Positions 1 through 10,433 of a stretch of 64,000 nucleotides of DNA are shown in pieces. The DNA comes from Pseudomonadota bacterium. Lineage in GTDB: Bacteria > Pseudomonadota > Gammaproteobacteria > Xanthomonadales > Rhodanobacteraceae. Under the pieces are notes generated by a model. That model saw only the letters and a list, made by a program, of their open reading frames with translations, did no database searches and was not told the origin of the DNA. Location: the NCBI GenBank assembly GCA_021827205.1, contig JAKAWV010000011.1, positions 1 through 64,000 on the forward strand, in the 5' to 3' direction. Numbering within the stretch: position 1 is the first letter of the stretch; each line of letters opens with the position of its first letter. A program made the translations under genes and the position numbers.

Positions 1-124
1 ACGCGCCTGCCGACCACGCGCGATCGGGACATCGGCACCCTGCTGCCCACGACCTGGCAGCCGGCGACCTGATCGCACCACGCGCATCTCGCCACCGCGC
101 AAGGTGGCGTGGCCGCACGCTTAC
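1..124 (+). mobile_element. Right end of an IS66-family-like insertion sequence (partial)
   Basis: Frame 1 reads 23 residues to a stop at 70-72, ending in LLPTTWQPAT. This resembles the C-terminal element of IS66 transposases, which typically end in a DxLLPxxW-type motif. The following 52 bases end in GCACGCTTAC; the reverse complement begins GTAAGCG, the terminal sequence usual for IS66-type inverted repeats. I therefore place the element boundary near 124. The rest lies outside the window, so neither the left end nor an 8-bp target duplication can be seen. The call rests on a short peptide and a short terminus. Confidence 0.45.
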
Positions 125-138
125 CGTGCTCGTCGCGG

Positions 139-177
139 CGGCACATCCATGTGCCGGAGCGGTTTTGCAAACCGCTC
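139..177. other. Two adjacent perfect hairpins downstream of the molybdenum hydroxylase genes
   Basis: GGCACAT/ATGTGCC (139-154, 2-base loop) and GAGCGGTTT/AAACCGCTC (157-177, 3-base loop) lie between the IS66-like end and the stop of the minus-strand gene at 200. They could end minus-strand transcription, although no U-tract follows on that strand. The 10-mer ATCCATGTGC occurs at 145-154 and again at 203-212, inside the end of the gene. Confidence 0.35.
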
Positions 178-199
178 GGCTCTCGCTGAGCTTGAGGGA

Positions 200-2439
<2,240 letters not shown>

Positions 2440-2443
<4 letters not shown>

Positions 2444-2994
2444 GCCGGCTTGCCCGGCATGTCAGACGCGTCCGGCTTGCCCGCCTTGCTGCGCGCGGCG
2501 CGCTGCAAGGCCTTGCGGATGCGCGGGTAGCTGCCGCAGCGGCACAGGTTGGGCAGGCTGTCGAGGTCGGCTTCGCTGGGCTGCGGATGGCGCTGCAGCA
2601 GCGCGTGCGCGGCGATCAGTTGTCCGGTCTGACAGTAGCCGCACAGGATCGCGTCCTCGTCGATCCACGCCTGCTGCAATGCGCTCGGGCTGCCGTCCGC
2701 CTGCGCCAAGCCTTCCACCGTGATCACCTTGCGTCCTTGCAGGGTTTGCATCGGCGTCAGGCAGGCGTGCGCGGGCTCACCGTCGATCAGCACGCTGCAT
2801 GCGCCGCAGGCGCCGATGCCGCAGGCGTACTTGGTGCCGGTCAGTTGCAGGTAATCGTGCAGCCACCACAGCAGCGGCATGTCCGGATCGCCGGCGTGCA
2901 GATAGGGCTTGCCGTTGACGTGCAGGTGGATGCCGCTGCGTTTGGGCTGCGGGGTGATGTGTGCGGGCGGAACATGCGGGGGCAACTGGGCCAT
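2440..2994 (-). CDS. 2Fe-2S small subunit of molybdenum hydroxylase (IorA-like)
   Basis: About 184 residues from the ATG at 2994; another in-frame ATG at 3021 would add nine. Both cluster sets of the family are present. A plant-type ferredoxin set (CGIGACGAC plus a Cys about 12 residues later) is followed by the C-terminal helical set CGYC...CRC. These carry the proximal and distal 2Fe-2S clusters that move electrons away from the molybdenum centre. It has no signal peptide and presumably travels through Tat attached to its partner, the usual hitchhiker arrangement. Its stop overlaps the partner start by 4 bases. Confidence 0.88.
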
Positions 2995-3081
2995 GGTGCG
3001 GATCTCGGGGGCAGCGCGCATTCTCGCATCGCGCGGTGGGCTGGCGCGCGCGGCATGGCGGGCAGTTCAGCGCGGGTAAGC

Positions 3082-3564
3082 TCAACGCGGATAAGCGATG
3101 TAGGTGACGCTGAGCATCCGCGTGCCGGCCGGGCGCCGCCAGACCACCACGTCGCCGACTTGCGCATCGAGCAGGGCGCGCGCCAGCGGCGACACCCAAC
3201 TGACCTTGCCGGAGCTGGCGTCGGCTTCATCCTCGCCCACGATCCGCCAGCGCTGCGCGGCGCCGCAGTCGTCCTCCACGGTGACCTCCGCGCCGAAGGC
3301 CACGCGCGCCGGCGGCTGCGTGGCGGGATTCACCACGATGGCGGCGGCGATGCGTGCATCCAGCCAGCGCAGGTCGCGCGCCAAGGTCATCGCGGCGGCG
3401 ACATCGATGCGGGCTTGCGCGGCATGCAACTCCATGCGCGTGGTTTCGACGCGCGCGCGCAACTGCGCCAACCCGCATGCGGTGACGTAATTCGGGTATG
3501 CGCTCAGCGCGCGCTCGGGCAGGGCCGCGGGCGCATCCGATTCCCTGGTGAAGGCGCGGCTCAT
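3082..3564 (-). CDS. GreA/GreB-family transcription factor, atypical N-terminus
   Basis: 160 residues. The C-terminal half (about 85-158) is a clear Gre FKBP-like domain: FGAEVTVED, RIVGEDEAD, SPLARALLDAQVGD. The N-terminal half should form the coiled coil that enters the RNA polymerase secondary channel. Canonical GreA/GreB carry GD-SENADY at the tip; here the equivalent stretch is RIDVAAAMTLARD and lacks that acidic pair. It may therefore bind polymerase without stimulating transcript cleavage, as proposed for other Gre-like regulators. It is a single gene between the molybdenum hydroxylase and the permease. Confidence 0.8.
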   Translation of the reverse strand: MSRAFTRESDAPAALPERALSAYPNYVTACGLAQLRARVETTRMELHAAQARIDVAAAMTLARDLRWLDARIAAAIVVNPATQPPARVAFGAEVTVEDDCGAAQRWRIVGEDEADASSGKVSWVSPLARALLDAQVGDVVVWRRPAGTRMLSVTYIAYPR

Positions 3565-3594
3565 GCTAGTGATATGGTAGTGCCGGCGGCGCGA

Positions 3595-4914
3595 TCAAGC
3601 CGGCTTGCGCCGACTCCAGAACCCGTACACCGGCAGCCCGATTAGCATCACCACCAGGCCCATGCCGGCATCGCTCGGGCTGTAGGCCACGGTCACCGCG
3701 ACCACCGCCAGCACCAGCGCGATGAACAGGATCGGCTCCAATGGATACAGCGGTGTGCGAAAGCCGCGGTAATCAGGCTGCCGGTGCCGATACCAGAACA
3801 GCGCGGCGATGGCCGCGGCGTAGCCCAGCCAGTCGACCACCGTGGTGTAGTTCAGCAGCCACGCAAAGCTGTTGCTCAGCGCCAGCACGATGGACCATGC
3901 GGCCAGCAGCAGCAGCGCGCGCTGCGGCGTGCGCCGGCGCGGATGCAACATGCCCAGGCTGCGGAAAAACAAGCCCTGCGCGGCGATGGTTTGCAGCACG
4001 CGCGCGGCGCCGCCCAGCGCCACCGCGCAGTAGCCAAAAGTCGATGCGGCGATGCCGGCTGCGATCAGGCGCTCGCCCAACGGACCGAACGCCTGATGCA
4101 TCACCGCTGCGGCCGGCGCCGCGCTCCTGGCCAGGCCGGCATGGCCCAGCGCCGCCAGATAACCCAGGTTGATCAGCACGTAGGCCAGCATCACCAGCAG
4201 CAGGCCACCGAGCAGCGCGCGTGGCAGCGTGCGCAGGGGATCGCGCACCTCGCCAGCCAGCGCGTTGAGATAGGCGAAGCCGCCATAGGCGAACAGCACC
4301 GGCAACAGCGCCATGGCGAAATTCGGCTGGGTGATGCTCGGGTCGGGCGCCAGCGCGACGGGCAAATGCGGCGCCGCCAGCCACAACCCGGTGCCGGCCA
4401 GCGCCGCCACCGCGCTCAGCTTGAGCAAGCTCAGCACGTTCTGCAGCGCCGCGCCGCTGCTGATGCCGCGCGCATGCACCAGTGCGATCAGCACCAGCGC
4501 GCCGCTGCCCAGCGTCGGCGCGCTGTGCAGCGGCAGGCCGACTGCCGTGGCCGCATAGCGGCCGAAAATCAGCGCCACCGCCGCCAGCGAACCGGGCAGA
4601 TCGGCGATCAGCATGGTCCAGCCGAACAGGAACGCCAGCAGCGGCCCGAACGCTTCGAAGATATACAGATAACTCCCGCCCGCCTCGGGCCGCCGCGCGC
4701 CCAGTTCGGCGAAGCACAGCGCGCCGATCATGGTCAACACGCCGCCCAGCACCCATGCCAGCAGCAGCTCGGCGCCCGAATGCGTATGCGCGGCGACCAC
4801 CGCGGGATTGAGAAAAATCCCCGCGCCGATCACCCCGCCCACCACCAGCATGGTCGAGGAAAACCCGCCCATGCGGCGCAGATACGTGCCGCCCGCTGCC
4901 GCCGCGTTGCCCAT
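3595..4914 (-). CDS. APC-family amino-acid permease
   Basis: 439 residues from the ATG at 4914. I chose this start because AGGGG lies about 8 bases before it and because the family begins just before the first helix; an in-frame upstream ATG at 5013 adds 33 non-membrane residues. Around twelve hydrophobic segments are visible. The first contains GGVIGAGIF, the substrate-binding unwound-helix motif of the APC superfamily. Likely an inner-membrane amino-acid importer or exchanger; the substrate cannot be read from the sequence. No partner genes are adjacent. Confidence 0.85.
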   Translation of the reverse strand: MGNAAAAGGTYLRRMGGFSSTMLVVGGVIGAGIFLNPAVVAAHTHSGAELLLAWVLGGVLTMIGALCFAELGARRPEAGGSYLYIFEAFGPLLAFLFGWTMLIADLPGSLAAVALIFGRYAATAVGLPLHSAPTLGSGALVLIALVHARGISSGAALQNVLSLLKLSAVAALAGTGLWLAAPHLPVALAPDPSITQPNFAMALLPVLFAYGGFAYLNALAGEVRDPLRTLPRALLGGLLLVMLAYVLINLGYLAALGHAGLARSAAPAAAVMHQAFGPLGERLIAAGIAASTFGYCAVALGGAARVLQTIAAQGLFFRSLGMLHPRRRTPQRALLLLAAWSIVLALSNSFAWLLNYTTVVDWLGYAAAIAALFWYRHRQPDYRGFRTPLYPLEPILFIALVLAVVAVTVAYSPSDAGMGLVVMLIGLPVYGFWSRRKPA

Positions 4915-5145
4915 GCCGTTGACCCCTGCGCGTAAATGATCGTCGCGACAAGTTTGCCCGAGTCGCGCAAGGTGTGCCGCGTGGGCGATGGGTGCGATCG
5001 TTCGCACTGACATGGCGGCGCGTTGTTACCCCGATGTGACGCTTTACTGCTGAGCGGCGCGAAGGATCTCGCCGCGGCACGGGCGTTGTGGTTTGTGGGT
5101 GCTTGAGCGATCGTCCGTGCCTTTTCAACTGTATGTGCCCCCCAG

Positions 5146-5175
5146 TTGGTGCCGCCGCCTGCGCGGACGGATAAT
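5146..5175 (+). promoter_or_regulatory. Candidate sigma-70 promoter for the gcv operon
   Basis: TTGGTG (5146-5151), an 18-base spacer and GATAAT (5170-5175) lie 29 bases before the gcvT start. I saw no glycine-riboswitch core between 5014 and 5203. Confidence 0.35.
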
Positions 5176-5203
5176 CCGCACTTTCCCTTGCGGCGATGCA
5201 TCC

Positions 5204-6313
5204 ATGACCGAGATGACCGTGCTCAATCCCGTCCACCGCGCGCTGGGCGCGAAGATGGTCGACTTTGGCGGCTGGGACATGCCGATCAGCTACGGCTCGC
5301 AGATCGAGGAGCACCACGCGGTGCGTCGCGATGCTGGCATGTTCGATGTGTCGCACATGACCGTGGTCGATCTGCGCGGCGTTCGCGCGCGCGAGTTTCT
5401 GCGCCAGTTGCTGGCCAACAGCGTGGACAAGCTCAAGGTGTCGGGCAAGGCGCTGTACACCTGCATGCTCAATCCCGCAGGCGGGGTGATCGACGATCTG
5501 ATCGTGTATTTCCTCGATGAAAGCCACTTCCGCCTCGTGGTCAACGCCGCCACGCGCGACACGGATCTGGCCTGGATTCGTCAGCACGCCGCGCTGTTCG
5601 GCGTGCAGGTCGAGCACCATCCGGAGCTGGCGATGATCGCGGTACAGGGTCCGAATGCGCGCAGCAAGGCCAGCAGCCTGTGGCCGGCGGAGTTGGCGGC
5701 GCGCGCGCTGGCACTGAAGCCGTTCAGCGCCACACGCGAGGGCGCGTTGTTCATCGCGCGCACCGGCTATACCGGCGAAGACGGTTTCGAGATCACCCTG
5801 CCGGGTACGGATGCCACGGCGCTATGGCGGCGCTTGCGGGGCGCCGGCGTGCAGCCCTGCGGTCTGGGTGCGCGCGACACGCTGCGCCTGGAAGCCGGTA
5901 TGAATCTCTACGGCCAGGACATGGACGCGAGCACCACGCCGTTCGAGGCCGGGCTGGCGTGGACGGTGAGCCTGGACGAGGGCCGCGATTTCATCGGCCG
6001 TGCCGTGCTCGAACGCCAGCAGCGCGAGGGCGCGCCGCGGCAGATGATTGGCTTGGTGCTGGACGAAAAAGGAGTGCTGCGCCATGGCCAGAGCGTGCAC
6101 ACCGCGCAGGGCGCGGGCGAGATTCTCTCCGGCACCTTCGCGCCCACGCTGGGCAAGGCGGTGGCGTTCGCGCGTGTGCCGGCCGGCGACACGGGCACGG
6201 TCAGCGTCGATATCCGTGGCCGTCAGCTCGCGGTGCGCGTGGTCAAGTATCCTTTTGTGCGCAACGGTCAGGCTTGCGCGGGCGTTTCGCTCGCCATCGC
6301 GGCCGCTTGCTAG
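5204..6313 (+). CDS. gcvT: Glycine cleavage system T protein (aminomethyltransferase)
   Basis: 369 residues from ATG 5204. The reading frame is open back to 5093, but family members begin just before the conserved [22 protein letters not shown] segment, which fixes this start. GcvT transfers the aminomethyl carbon from the lipoyl arm of GcvH to tetrahydrofolate, releasing ammonia. The folate-domain signatures [14 protein letters not shown] and [13 protein letters not shown] are present, the last near residue 225. Length is normal. It heads gcvT-gcvH-gcvPA with 43 bases to gcvH. Confidence 0.96.
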   Translation: MTEMTVLNPVHRALGAKMVDFGGWDMPISYGSQIEEHHAVRRDAGMFDVSHMTVVDLRGVRAREFLRQLLANSVDKLKVSGKALYTCMLNPAGGVIDDLIVYFLDESHFRLVVNAATRDTDLAWIRQHAALFGVQVEHHPELAMIAVQGPNARSKASSLWPAELAARALALKPFSATREGALFIARTGYTGEDGFEITLPGTDATALWRRLRGAGVQPCGLGARDTLRLEAGMNLYGQDMDASTTPFEAGLAWTVSLDEGRDFIGRAVLERQQREGAPRQMIGLVLDEKGVLRHGQSVHTAQGAGEILSGTFAPTLGKAVAFARVPAGDTGTVSVDIRGRQLAVRVVKYPFVRNGQACAGVSLAIAAAC

Positions 6314-6356
6314 AATCGCGCCCCCGCACTCCATCACTCAAACCGGAACCTTTCCC

Positions 6357-6755
6357 ATGAGCGAGATCCCCGGCGACCTCAAGTTTCTCAAGTCCCACGA
6401 ATGGGCGCGGCTCGAAGACGACGGCCTCGTGCGCGTCGGCATTTCCGAGCATGCGCAAAGCCAGTTGGGCGATCTGGTCTATGTCGAACTGCCCGGCGTC
6501 GGCGATATGGTGCAGATCGGTAGCGCCTGCGCCGTGGTCGAATCGGTCAAGGCGGCTTCGGATGTGTACACGCCGGTCTCCGGCACCGTGGTCGAGGTCA
6601 ACGACGCGTTGTCCGACAAGCCCGAGACCATCAACGAGGACGCCTACGGCGAGGGCTGGATTTTTGCCGTCAAGCCAAGCAACCCCGAGGATATGGAGGC
6701 CTTGCTCGATCCGGACGCTTACGCCGAACTGCTCGACGAAGAAGACGCGCACTGA
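6357..6755 (+). CDS. gcvH: Glycine cleavage system H protein (lipoyl carrier)
   Basis: 132 residues, the usual length. It shuttles the aminomethyl group between the P, T and L proteins on a lipoylated lysine. The lipoylation motif [11 protein letters not shown] is intact, with the Lys near residue 65, and the N-terminal HEWAR segment is canonical. It sits between gcvT and gcvPA. A second, divergent GcvH-like protein is encoded at 55499-55945; this one is clearly the canonical housekeeping copy. Confidence 0.97.
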   Translation: MSEIPGDLKFLKSHEWARLEDDGLVRVGISEHAQSQLGDLVYVELPGVGDMVQIGSACAVVESVKAASDVYTPVSGTVVEVNDALSDKPETINEDAYGEGWIFAVKPSNPEDMEALLDPDAYAELLDEEDAH

Positions 6756-6774
6756 GCGCAGATGTCCGATCTCC

Positions 6775-6805
6775 GCGCCCGGTCTCGGCCGGGCGCTTTG
6801 CGTTT
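6775..6805 (+). terminator. Hairpin with T-rich tail between gcvH and gcvPA
   Basis: GCGCCCGG (6775-6782), a 6-base loop and CCGGGCGC (6789-6796) are followed by TTTGCGTTT. The structure sits inside the operon, 13 bases before the gcvPA ATG. It could attenuate gcvPA expression relative to gcvTH or stabilise the gcvTH 3' end. Confidence 0.5.
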
Positions 6806-6817
6806 ACGGAAACCGCC

Positions 6818-8182
6818 ATGCCATTCATTCCGCACTCCGAAGCAGACGTCCGCGCCATGCTCGCGGCCATCGGCGTCACGCAGATCGAGGATCTGTTCGA
6901 CGAGATTCCGCCCACGCTGAAGGCGCAGGCTCTGCAGCACGTGCCCACGGGCATGCCGGAGATGCACGTCGCGCGTCTGATGCAGGGCCGCGCCGCACAG
7001 GATGCCGGAGTGCTCAATTTCGCCGGCGCCGGCGCTTACGAGCACCACATTCCGGCGGCGGTGTGGCAGATCGCGACCCGCGGCGAGTTCTATTCGGCCT
7101 ACACGCCATATCAGGCCGAGGCCAGCCAGGGCACGCTGCAGTTGATCTACGAATACCAGACCATGATGACGCGGCTGACCGGAATGGATATCAGCAATGC
7201 CTCGCTGTACGACGGCGCCACCGCGCTGGCCGAGGCGGTGCTGATGGCCGAGCGCTGCATGAAGAAGGGCGCGCGTCGCGTGCTGGTGCCGCGCAGCGTG
7301 CATCCCGCGTATCGCAAGACATTGCGTACCATCGTCGATTTGCAGAACATCGATGTGGTCGAATTCGATTTCTGTCACGACGGCGCCACGGCCGGCGGCA
7401 TCGCGCCCGACTGGCTGGCGCAGCAGGATTTCGACGCGTTCACATCGCTGGTGGTGCCGCAGGTCAATTACCTTGGCGTACTTGAAGAGGTCGATGCATT
7501 GACCGATTGGGCGCACGCGCGCGGCGCGCTGGTGATCGGCCTGATCAATCCGCTGGCGCTGGCAGTGCTCAAGGCGCCCGGACAATGGGGTGCCAAGGGA
7601 GCCGATATCGTGATCGGCGAGGGTCAGCCGCTGGGCGTGCCGCTCAGTTCGGGCGGGCCGTATTTCGGCATCCTGGCCTGCAAGCTGGAATTCGTGCGGC
7701 AGATGCCGGGACGCATCGTCGGGCGCACCACCGATCTTGATGGGCGAGAGGGTTTCACGCTCACCTTGCAGGCGCGCGAGCAGCACATCCGCCGCGCCAA
7801 GGCCACCTCCAACATCTGCACCAATCAGGGTTTGCTGGTGACCGCCGCAACCATCCACATGGCGTTGTTGGGCCCTGAGGGTCTGCGCCGCGTGGCAGCG
7901 CACTGCATACACAACGCGCGTGCGCTGCGCGCGCGCCTGACGGCGCTGCCGGGTGTGCGCGTGCTGTTCGAGCGCGCGGGTTTTCACGAGTTCGCGCTGG
8001 CGTTGCCGTTGCCTGCCGGCACGGTGATCGAGCGCCTTGCCGAGGCGCGCATTCTCGCTGGCGTTGCCCTCGACGAGGACTATTCCGAGCTGGGCAACGC
8101 GTTGCTGGTGTGCGCCACCGAGACCAAGACCGAGGGCGATCTCGACCGCTACGCCAAGGCGCTCGACGGTGCATTGCGCTGA
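6818..8182 (+). CDS. gcvPA: Glycine dehydrogenase (decarboxylating) subunit 1
   Basis: 454 residues, matching the N-terminal half of the P protein as found in organisms with a split glycine decarboxylase. It opens with [15 protein letters not shown] and contains [14 protein letters not shown] and [10 protein letters not shown] segments. In the two-subunit P protein the PLP lysine sits in subunit 2 (GcvPB), so this chain needs that partner. No gcvPB follows: the next gene is the metJ-like regulator. GcvPB must lie elsewhere or be missing. Confidence 0.94.
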   Translation: MPFIPHSEADVRAMLAAIGVTQIEDLFDEIPPTLKAQALQHVPTGMPEMHVARLMQGRAAQDAGVLNFAGAGAYEHHIPAAVWQIATRGEFYSAYTPYQAEASQGTLQLIYEYQTMMTRLTGMDISNASLYDGATALAEAVLMAERCMKKGARRVLVPRSVHPAYRKTLRTIVDLQNIDVVEFDFCHDGATAGGIAPDWLAQQDFDAFTSLVVPQVNYLGVLEEVDALTDWAHARGALVIGLINPLALAVLKAPGQWGAKGADIVIGEGQPLGVPLSSGGPYFGILACKLEFVRQMPGRIVGRTTDLDGREGFTLTLQAREQHIRRAKATSNICTNQGLLVTAATIHMALLGPEGLRRVAAHCIHNARALRARLTALPGVRVLFERAGFHEFALALPLPAGTVIERLAEARILAGVALDEDYSELGNALLVCATETKTEGDLDRYAKALDGALR

Positions 8183-8382
8183 AATCGGCGCGCGCGCAGG
8201 CAAAAAATTTCTGTCGCCGCGCGTGCTCAACGCAATTTTTTTATTGCGAAGTTCACTGGCGTTCAGTGCCATTTGTACCACGTGGCACGCATCACGTCGT
8301 ATGCGTGCGTCGCCGCCATGGACGCGCGCGCGACGGTGCAATGCAAGCAATAGCAAGGCTTGCAGCGCAAACATGAATTTCA

Positions 8383-8414
8383 AAACGTGAAGACGTCTAG
8401 ACATCCATACGTCC
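8383..8414 (+). promoter_or_regulatory. Tandem met boxes (MetJ operator)
   Basis: Four contiguous 8-mers in exact 8-base phase: AAACGTGA, AGACGTCT, AGACATCC, ATACGTCC. The second is the full consensus met box AGACGTCT, and the others match it at 4 to 6 of 8 positions. MetJ dimers bind such arrays cooperatively. The array lies in the 373-base gap between gcvPA and the metJ-like gene, about 140 bases before its ATG, and points to autoregulation. The rest of the gap (8183-8382 and 8415-8499) shows nothing else I recognise. Confidence 0.75.
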
Positions 8415-8499
8415 ATAACAACAAATTGTTCATTGCCGCACAGGCTTGAGTACGCGTCGCCTTGCCGCGCGCGTCGTGCGTCAAATGCAGCGAAATCGA

Positions 8500-8535
8500 T
8501 TGACAGTGGAAAAATGACGCAATAGTTTCTGCGTC
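8500..8535 (+). promoter_or_regulatory. Candidate promoter with overlapping inverted repeat before the metJ-like gene
   Basis: TTGACA (8500-8505), a 17-base spacer and TAGTTT (8523-8528) form a sigma-70-like promoter 28 bases before the ATG. GACGCA (8516-8521) and TGCGTC (8530-8535), separated by 8 bases, form an inverted repeat across the -10 region. The met boxes are about 85 bases upstream of this -35, unusually far for simple occlusion, so a second promoter or looping is possible. Confidence 0.45.
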
Positions 8536-8555
8536 GGAAGATCAGTGAATAAAGA

Positions 8556-9122
8556 ATGGCGACGTCCAAATTCATCAAGCCTTATATCGAGCACGGCGCA
8601 AAAGCCGAGGCGGTACGCAAGATCACCGTGTCGGTTCCGCTGCATGTGCTCAAGGTGCTCTCTGATGAACGTACCCGTCGCCAGATCTGCAATCTCAGGC
8701 ACGCCACTATTAGTGATCTTCTGTGCGAGGCGTTCCTGCATGCTTTTACTGGGCAACCACTGCCAACTGACGAGGAGCTGAGACGAATTATGGCTATCAA
8801 GAAAACTGCTGCGAAGAAACCCGCCGCCAAGAAGCCTGCGGCGAAAAAGTCCACTGCCAAGAAGGCCACGACCAAGAAGGTCGCCAAGGCCAAGGTCGCG
8901 ACCGCCCGCAAGACGGCCGCGAAGAAGCCCGTGAAGAAGGCTGCGGCCAAGAAGCCGGCAGCCAAGAAGGCTGCGGCCAAGAAGCCGGCCGCCAAGAAGA
9001 AGGCTGCGGCCAAGAAGCCGGCCGCCAAGAAAGCCGCGGCGAAAAAGCCCGCGGCGAAAAAGTCCGCCAGGAAGGCGGTGAAGAAAGCTGCTCCCATGAA
9101 GGTGGCAGCGCTCGCCCTCTGA
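8556..9122 (+). CDS. metJ: MetJ methionine repressor fused to a histone-H1-like Lys/Ala-rich tail
   Basis: 188 residues. Residues 1-80 are MetJ: the beta-strand [19 protein letters not shown] that enters the DNA major groove is followed by [20 protein letters not shown] and [10 protein letters not shown], near-identical in plan to E. coli MetJ. Where E. coli MetJ continues into a final helical segment of about 30 residues, this protein switches at about 81 to 108 residues of AAKKPAAKK-type repeats with no acidic residues, like eukaryotic H1 or bacterial H1-like/AlgP tails. The tail should bind DNA without sequence specificity, so the protein may combine operator recognition with nucleoid compaction. 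Met boxes upstream support repressor function. There is no stop or frameshift at the junction. Confidence 0.85.
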   Translation: MATSKFIKPYIEHGAKAEAVRKITVSVPLHVLKVLSDERTRRQICNLRHATISDLLCEAFLHAFTGQPLPTDEELRRIMAIKKTAAKKPAAKKPAAKKSTAKKATTKKVAKAKVATARKTAAKKPVKKAAAKKPAAKKAAAKKPAAKKKAAAKKPAAKKAAAKKPAAKKSARKAVKKAAPMKVAALAL

Positions 9123-9158
9123 GACGAGTGTCGTTCTGCAAGCTGGTAACTTTTCCAC

Positions 9159-9187
9159 CCTCTCCGCGACTGCCCAGCGCGGAGAGG
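9159..9187 (+). other. Perfect 10-bp stem-loop after the metJ-like gene
   Basis: CCTCTCCGCG (9159-9168), a 9-base loop and CGCGGAGAGG (9178-9187). No T-tract follows directly; it precedes the terminator at 9207. Confidence 0.5.
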
Positions 9188-9206
9188 GGCCTCGAAGTCG
9201 AGGTCG

Positions 9207-9234
9207 CGCCCCGCACTGCGGGGCGTTTCATTTT
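9207..9234 (+). terminator. Rho-independent terminator of the metJ-like gene
   Basis: CGCCCCGC, a 3-base loop and GCGGGGCG (9207-9225) are followed by TTTCATTTT. It lies 85 bases after the stop at 9122 and separates that transcript from the TonB-like gene. Confidence 0.75.
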
Positions 9235-9360
9235 GTGTCGGCGACATTTTCGCATTGCTCGCCGCGCGTGATCGGGCTAACGTGGCACTCGCGCTTGCGG
9301 CGTTCCAAACCGCACAGGGGGAAGCAGTCGGGGGCGCGCCCATCCACATGAGGCTTGCCC

Positions 9361-10380
9361 ATGGCTATTGAGTCCGTATTTCCCCGTGCCAACACCCGCT
9401 TTGGGGCGGCGGCGATGGTCGCGCTGTTGTGTGCGGCACTGGCCGCATGCTCCGGCTCCAATCAATCCGCACCGCAGGCCGCCAAGGCGCCTGTTGCCCC
9501 AGCCAAGGCCGCATCGACCAGCGCCAAGCCAGCCACCATCGCCCCCAATGCCGCCGATCGGCTGACCGCGATGAGCGTTGATCAACTCATGGACCATGCG
9601 CAGAAAGCGCTGAAGGAAGACCGCCTGGTTGCGCCTGCGGGCGACAACGCGTTCGAGTATTACCTCGCAGTGCTGCATAAGAGCCCCAACAATCGTGCCG
9701 CGCAGGATGCCCTGCGCGAAACCTTCCCGTATGGCGCGCAGACCGTCGATCAGACCATCAACCAGGGAAACTACGCCGAGGCGCAGCGTGAAATTGACCT
9801 GCTGGCCAAGGCCGACCCGACCAATTACACACTGACGATCTTGCGGTCCAAATTGGATGCTGCGCGCAAGGTGGCGACGCAGCAGCAACAGGCACGGAAG
9901 GCCGCCGCGCTGGCGCAAACCGCGACTGCGGCGGCCGCAGCCGCGCAGAGGCAGCAGGAACAGGCCGCCGCCGCCGCGCTCAAGCAGCGACAGGAACAGG
10001 CGGCTACGGCTGCCGCATTGCAACAACAGCAGGAGCAGCAAGCAGCCGCGGCGGCGGCTGCGCGGAAAGCTGCCGTCGTCAAGGTTCCGGCGCAAACCGA
10101 GAACCGCAATGCGCAGGTCGTGCGTCAGGTGCCGGCCAAGTATCCGCTGCAGGCCGCGCGCAACGGTGAGCAGGGCTGGGTGGACGTCGCGTTCACCGTC
10201 AATCCCGATGGCTCCGTGAGCAATGCCCACGTTACCGACGCGGAGCCGCGCCGAGTCTTCGACCGCGCCGCGATCGATGCCGTGTCGCGCTGGCGGTTCA
10301 AACCGGCGCTGATCAACGGCAGGCCCACTGCGGTCGTGGTCAAGCGCCGCATCGAGTTCAAGTTGTCCGGCAACGGCTGA
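9361..10380 (+). CDS. TonB-family lipoprotein with Ala/Gln-rich linker
   Basis: 339 residues from ATG 9361, with GAGG 8 bases before it; the in-frame TTG at 9355 is less likely. The N-terminal segment ends in a lipobox LAAC near residue 31, so the mature protein is probably lipidated. Residues about 60-165 look helical, with possible TPR-like repeats. About 165-245 is an Ala/Gln-rich coiled-coil linker. The C-terminal 90 residues are a TonB domain (YPLQAARNGEQGWVDVAFTVNPDGSV and RWRFKPALINGRP). Canonical TonB has a transmembrane anchor rather than a lipobox, and no exbB/exbD are adjacent, so this is a variant energy-transducer or envelope protein of unknown partner. Confidence 0.75.
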   Translation: MAIESVFPRANTRFGAAAMVALLCAALAACSGSNQSAPQAAKAPVAPAKAASTSAKPATIAPNAADRLTAMSVDQLMDHAQKALKEDRLVAPAGDNAFEYYLAVLHKSPNNRAAQDALRETFPYGAQTVDQTINQGNYAEAQREIDLLAKADPTNYTLTILRSKLDAARKVATQQQQARKAAALAQTATAAAAAAQRQQEQAAAAALKQRQEQAATAAALQQQQEQQAAAAAAARKAAVVKVPAQTENRNAQVVRQVPAKYPLQAARNGEQGWVDVAFTVNPDGSVSNAHVTDAEPRRVFDRAAIDAVSRWRFKPALINGRPTAVVVKRRIEFKLSGNG

Positions 10381-10433
10381 TCATCGGCCATTGCGGGCGG
10401 TGACTTGCGCGCCGCCCGCTCGCGCCGGAATGG

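Noticed and set aside
5014-5203. Possible glycine riboswitch before gcvT
   Set aside because: I looked for the conserved cores of glycine aptamers in this stretch and saw none; only a promoter-like sequence is present.
3773-5620. Long minus-strand open frame spanning the permease and gcvT start
   Set aside because: Its composition is arginine/alanine-rich with no motif, and it overlaps two well-supported genes in other frames.
8815-9095. Tandem DNA repeat rich in AAGAAG
   Set aside because: The repetition is in the coding frame and reflects Lys/Ala codons of the MetJ tail rather than a separate repeat element.
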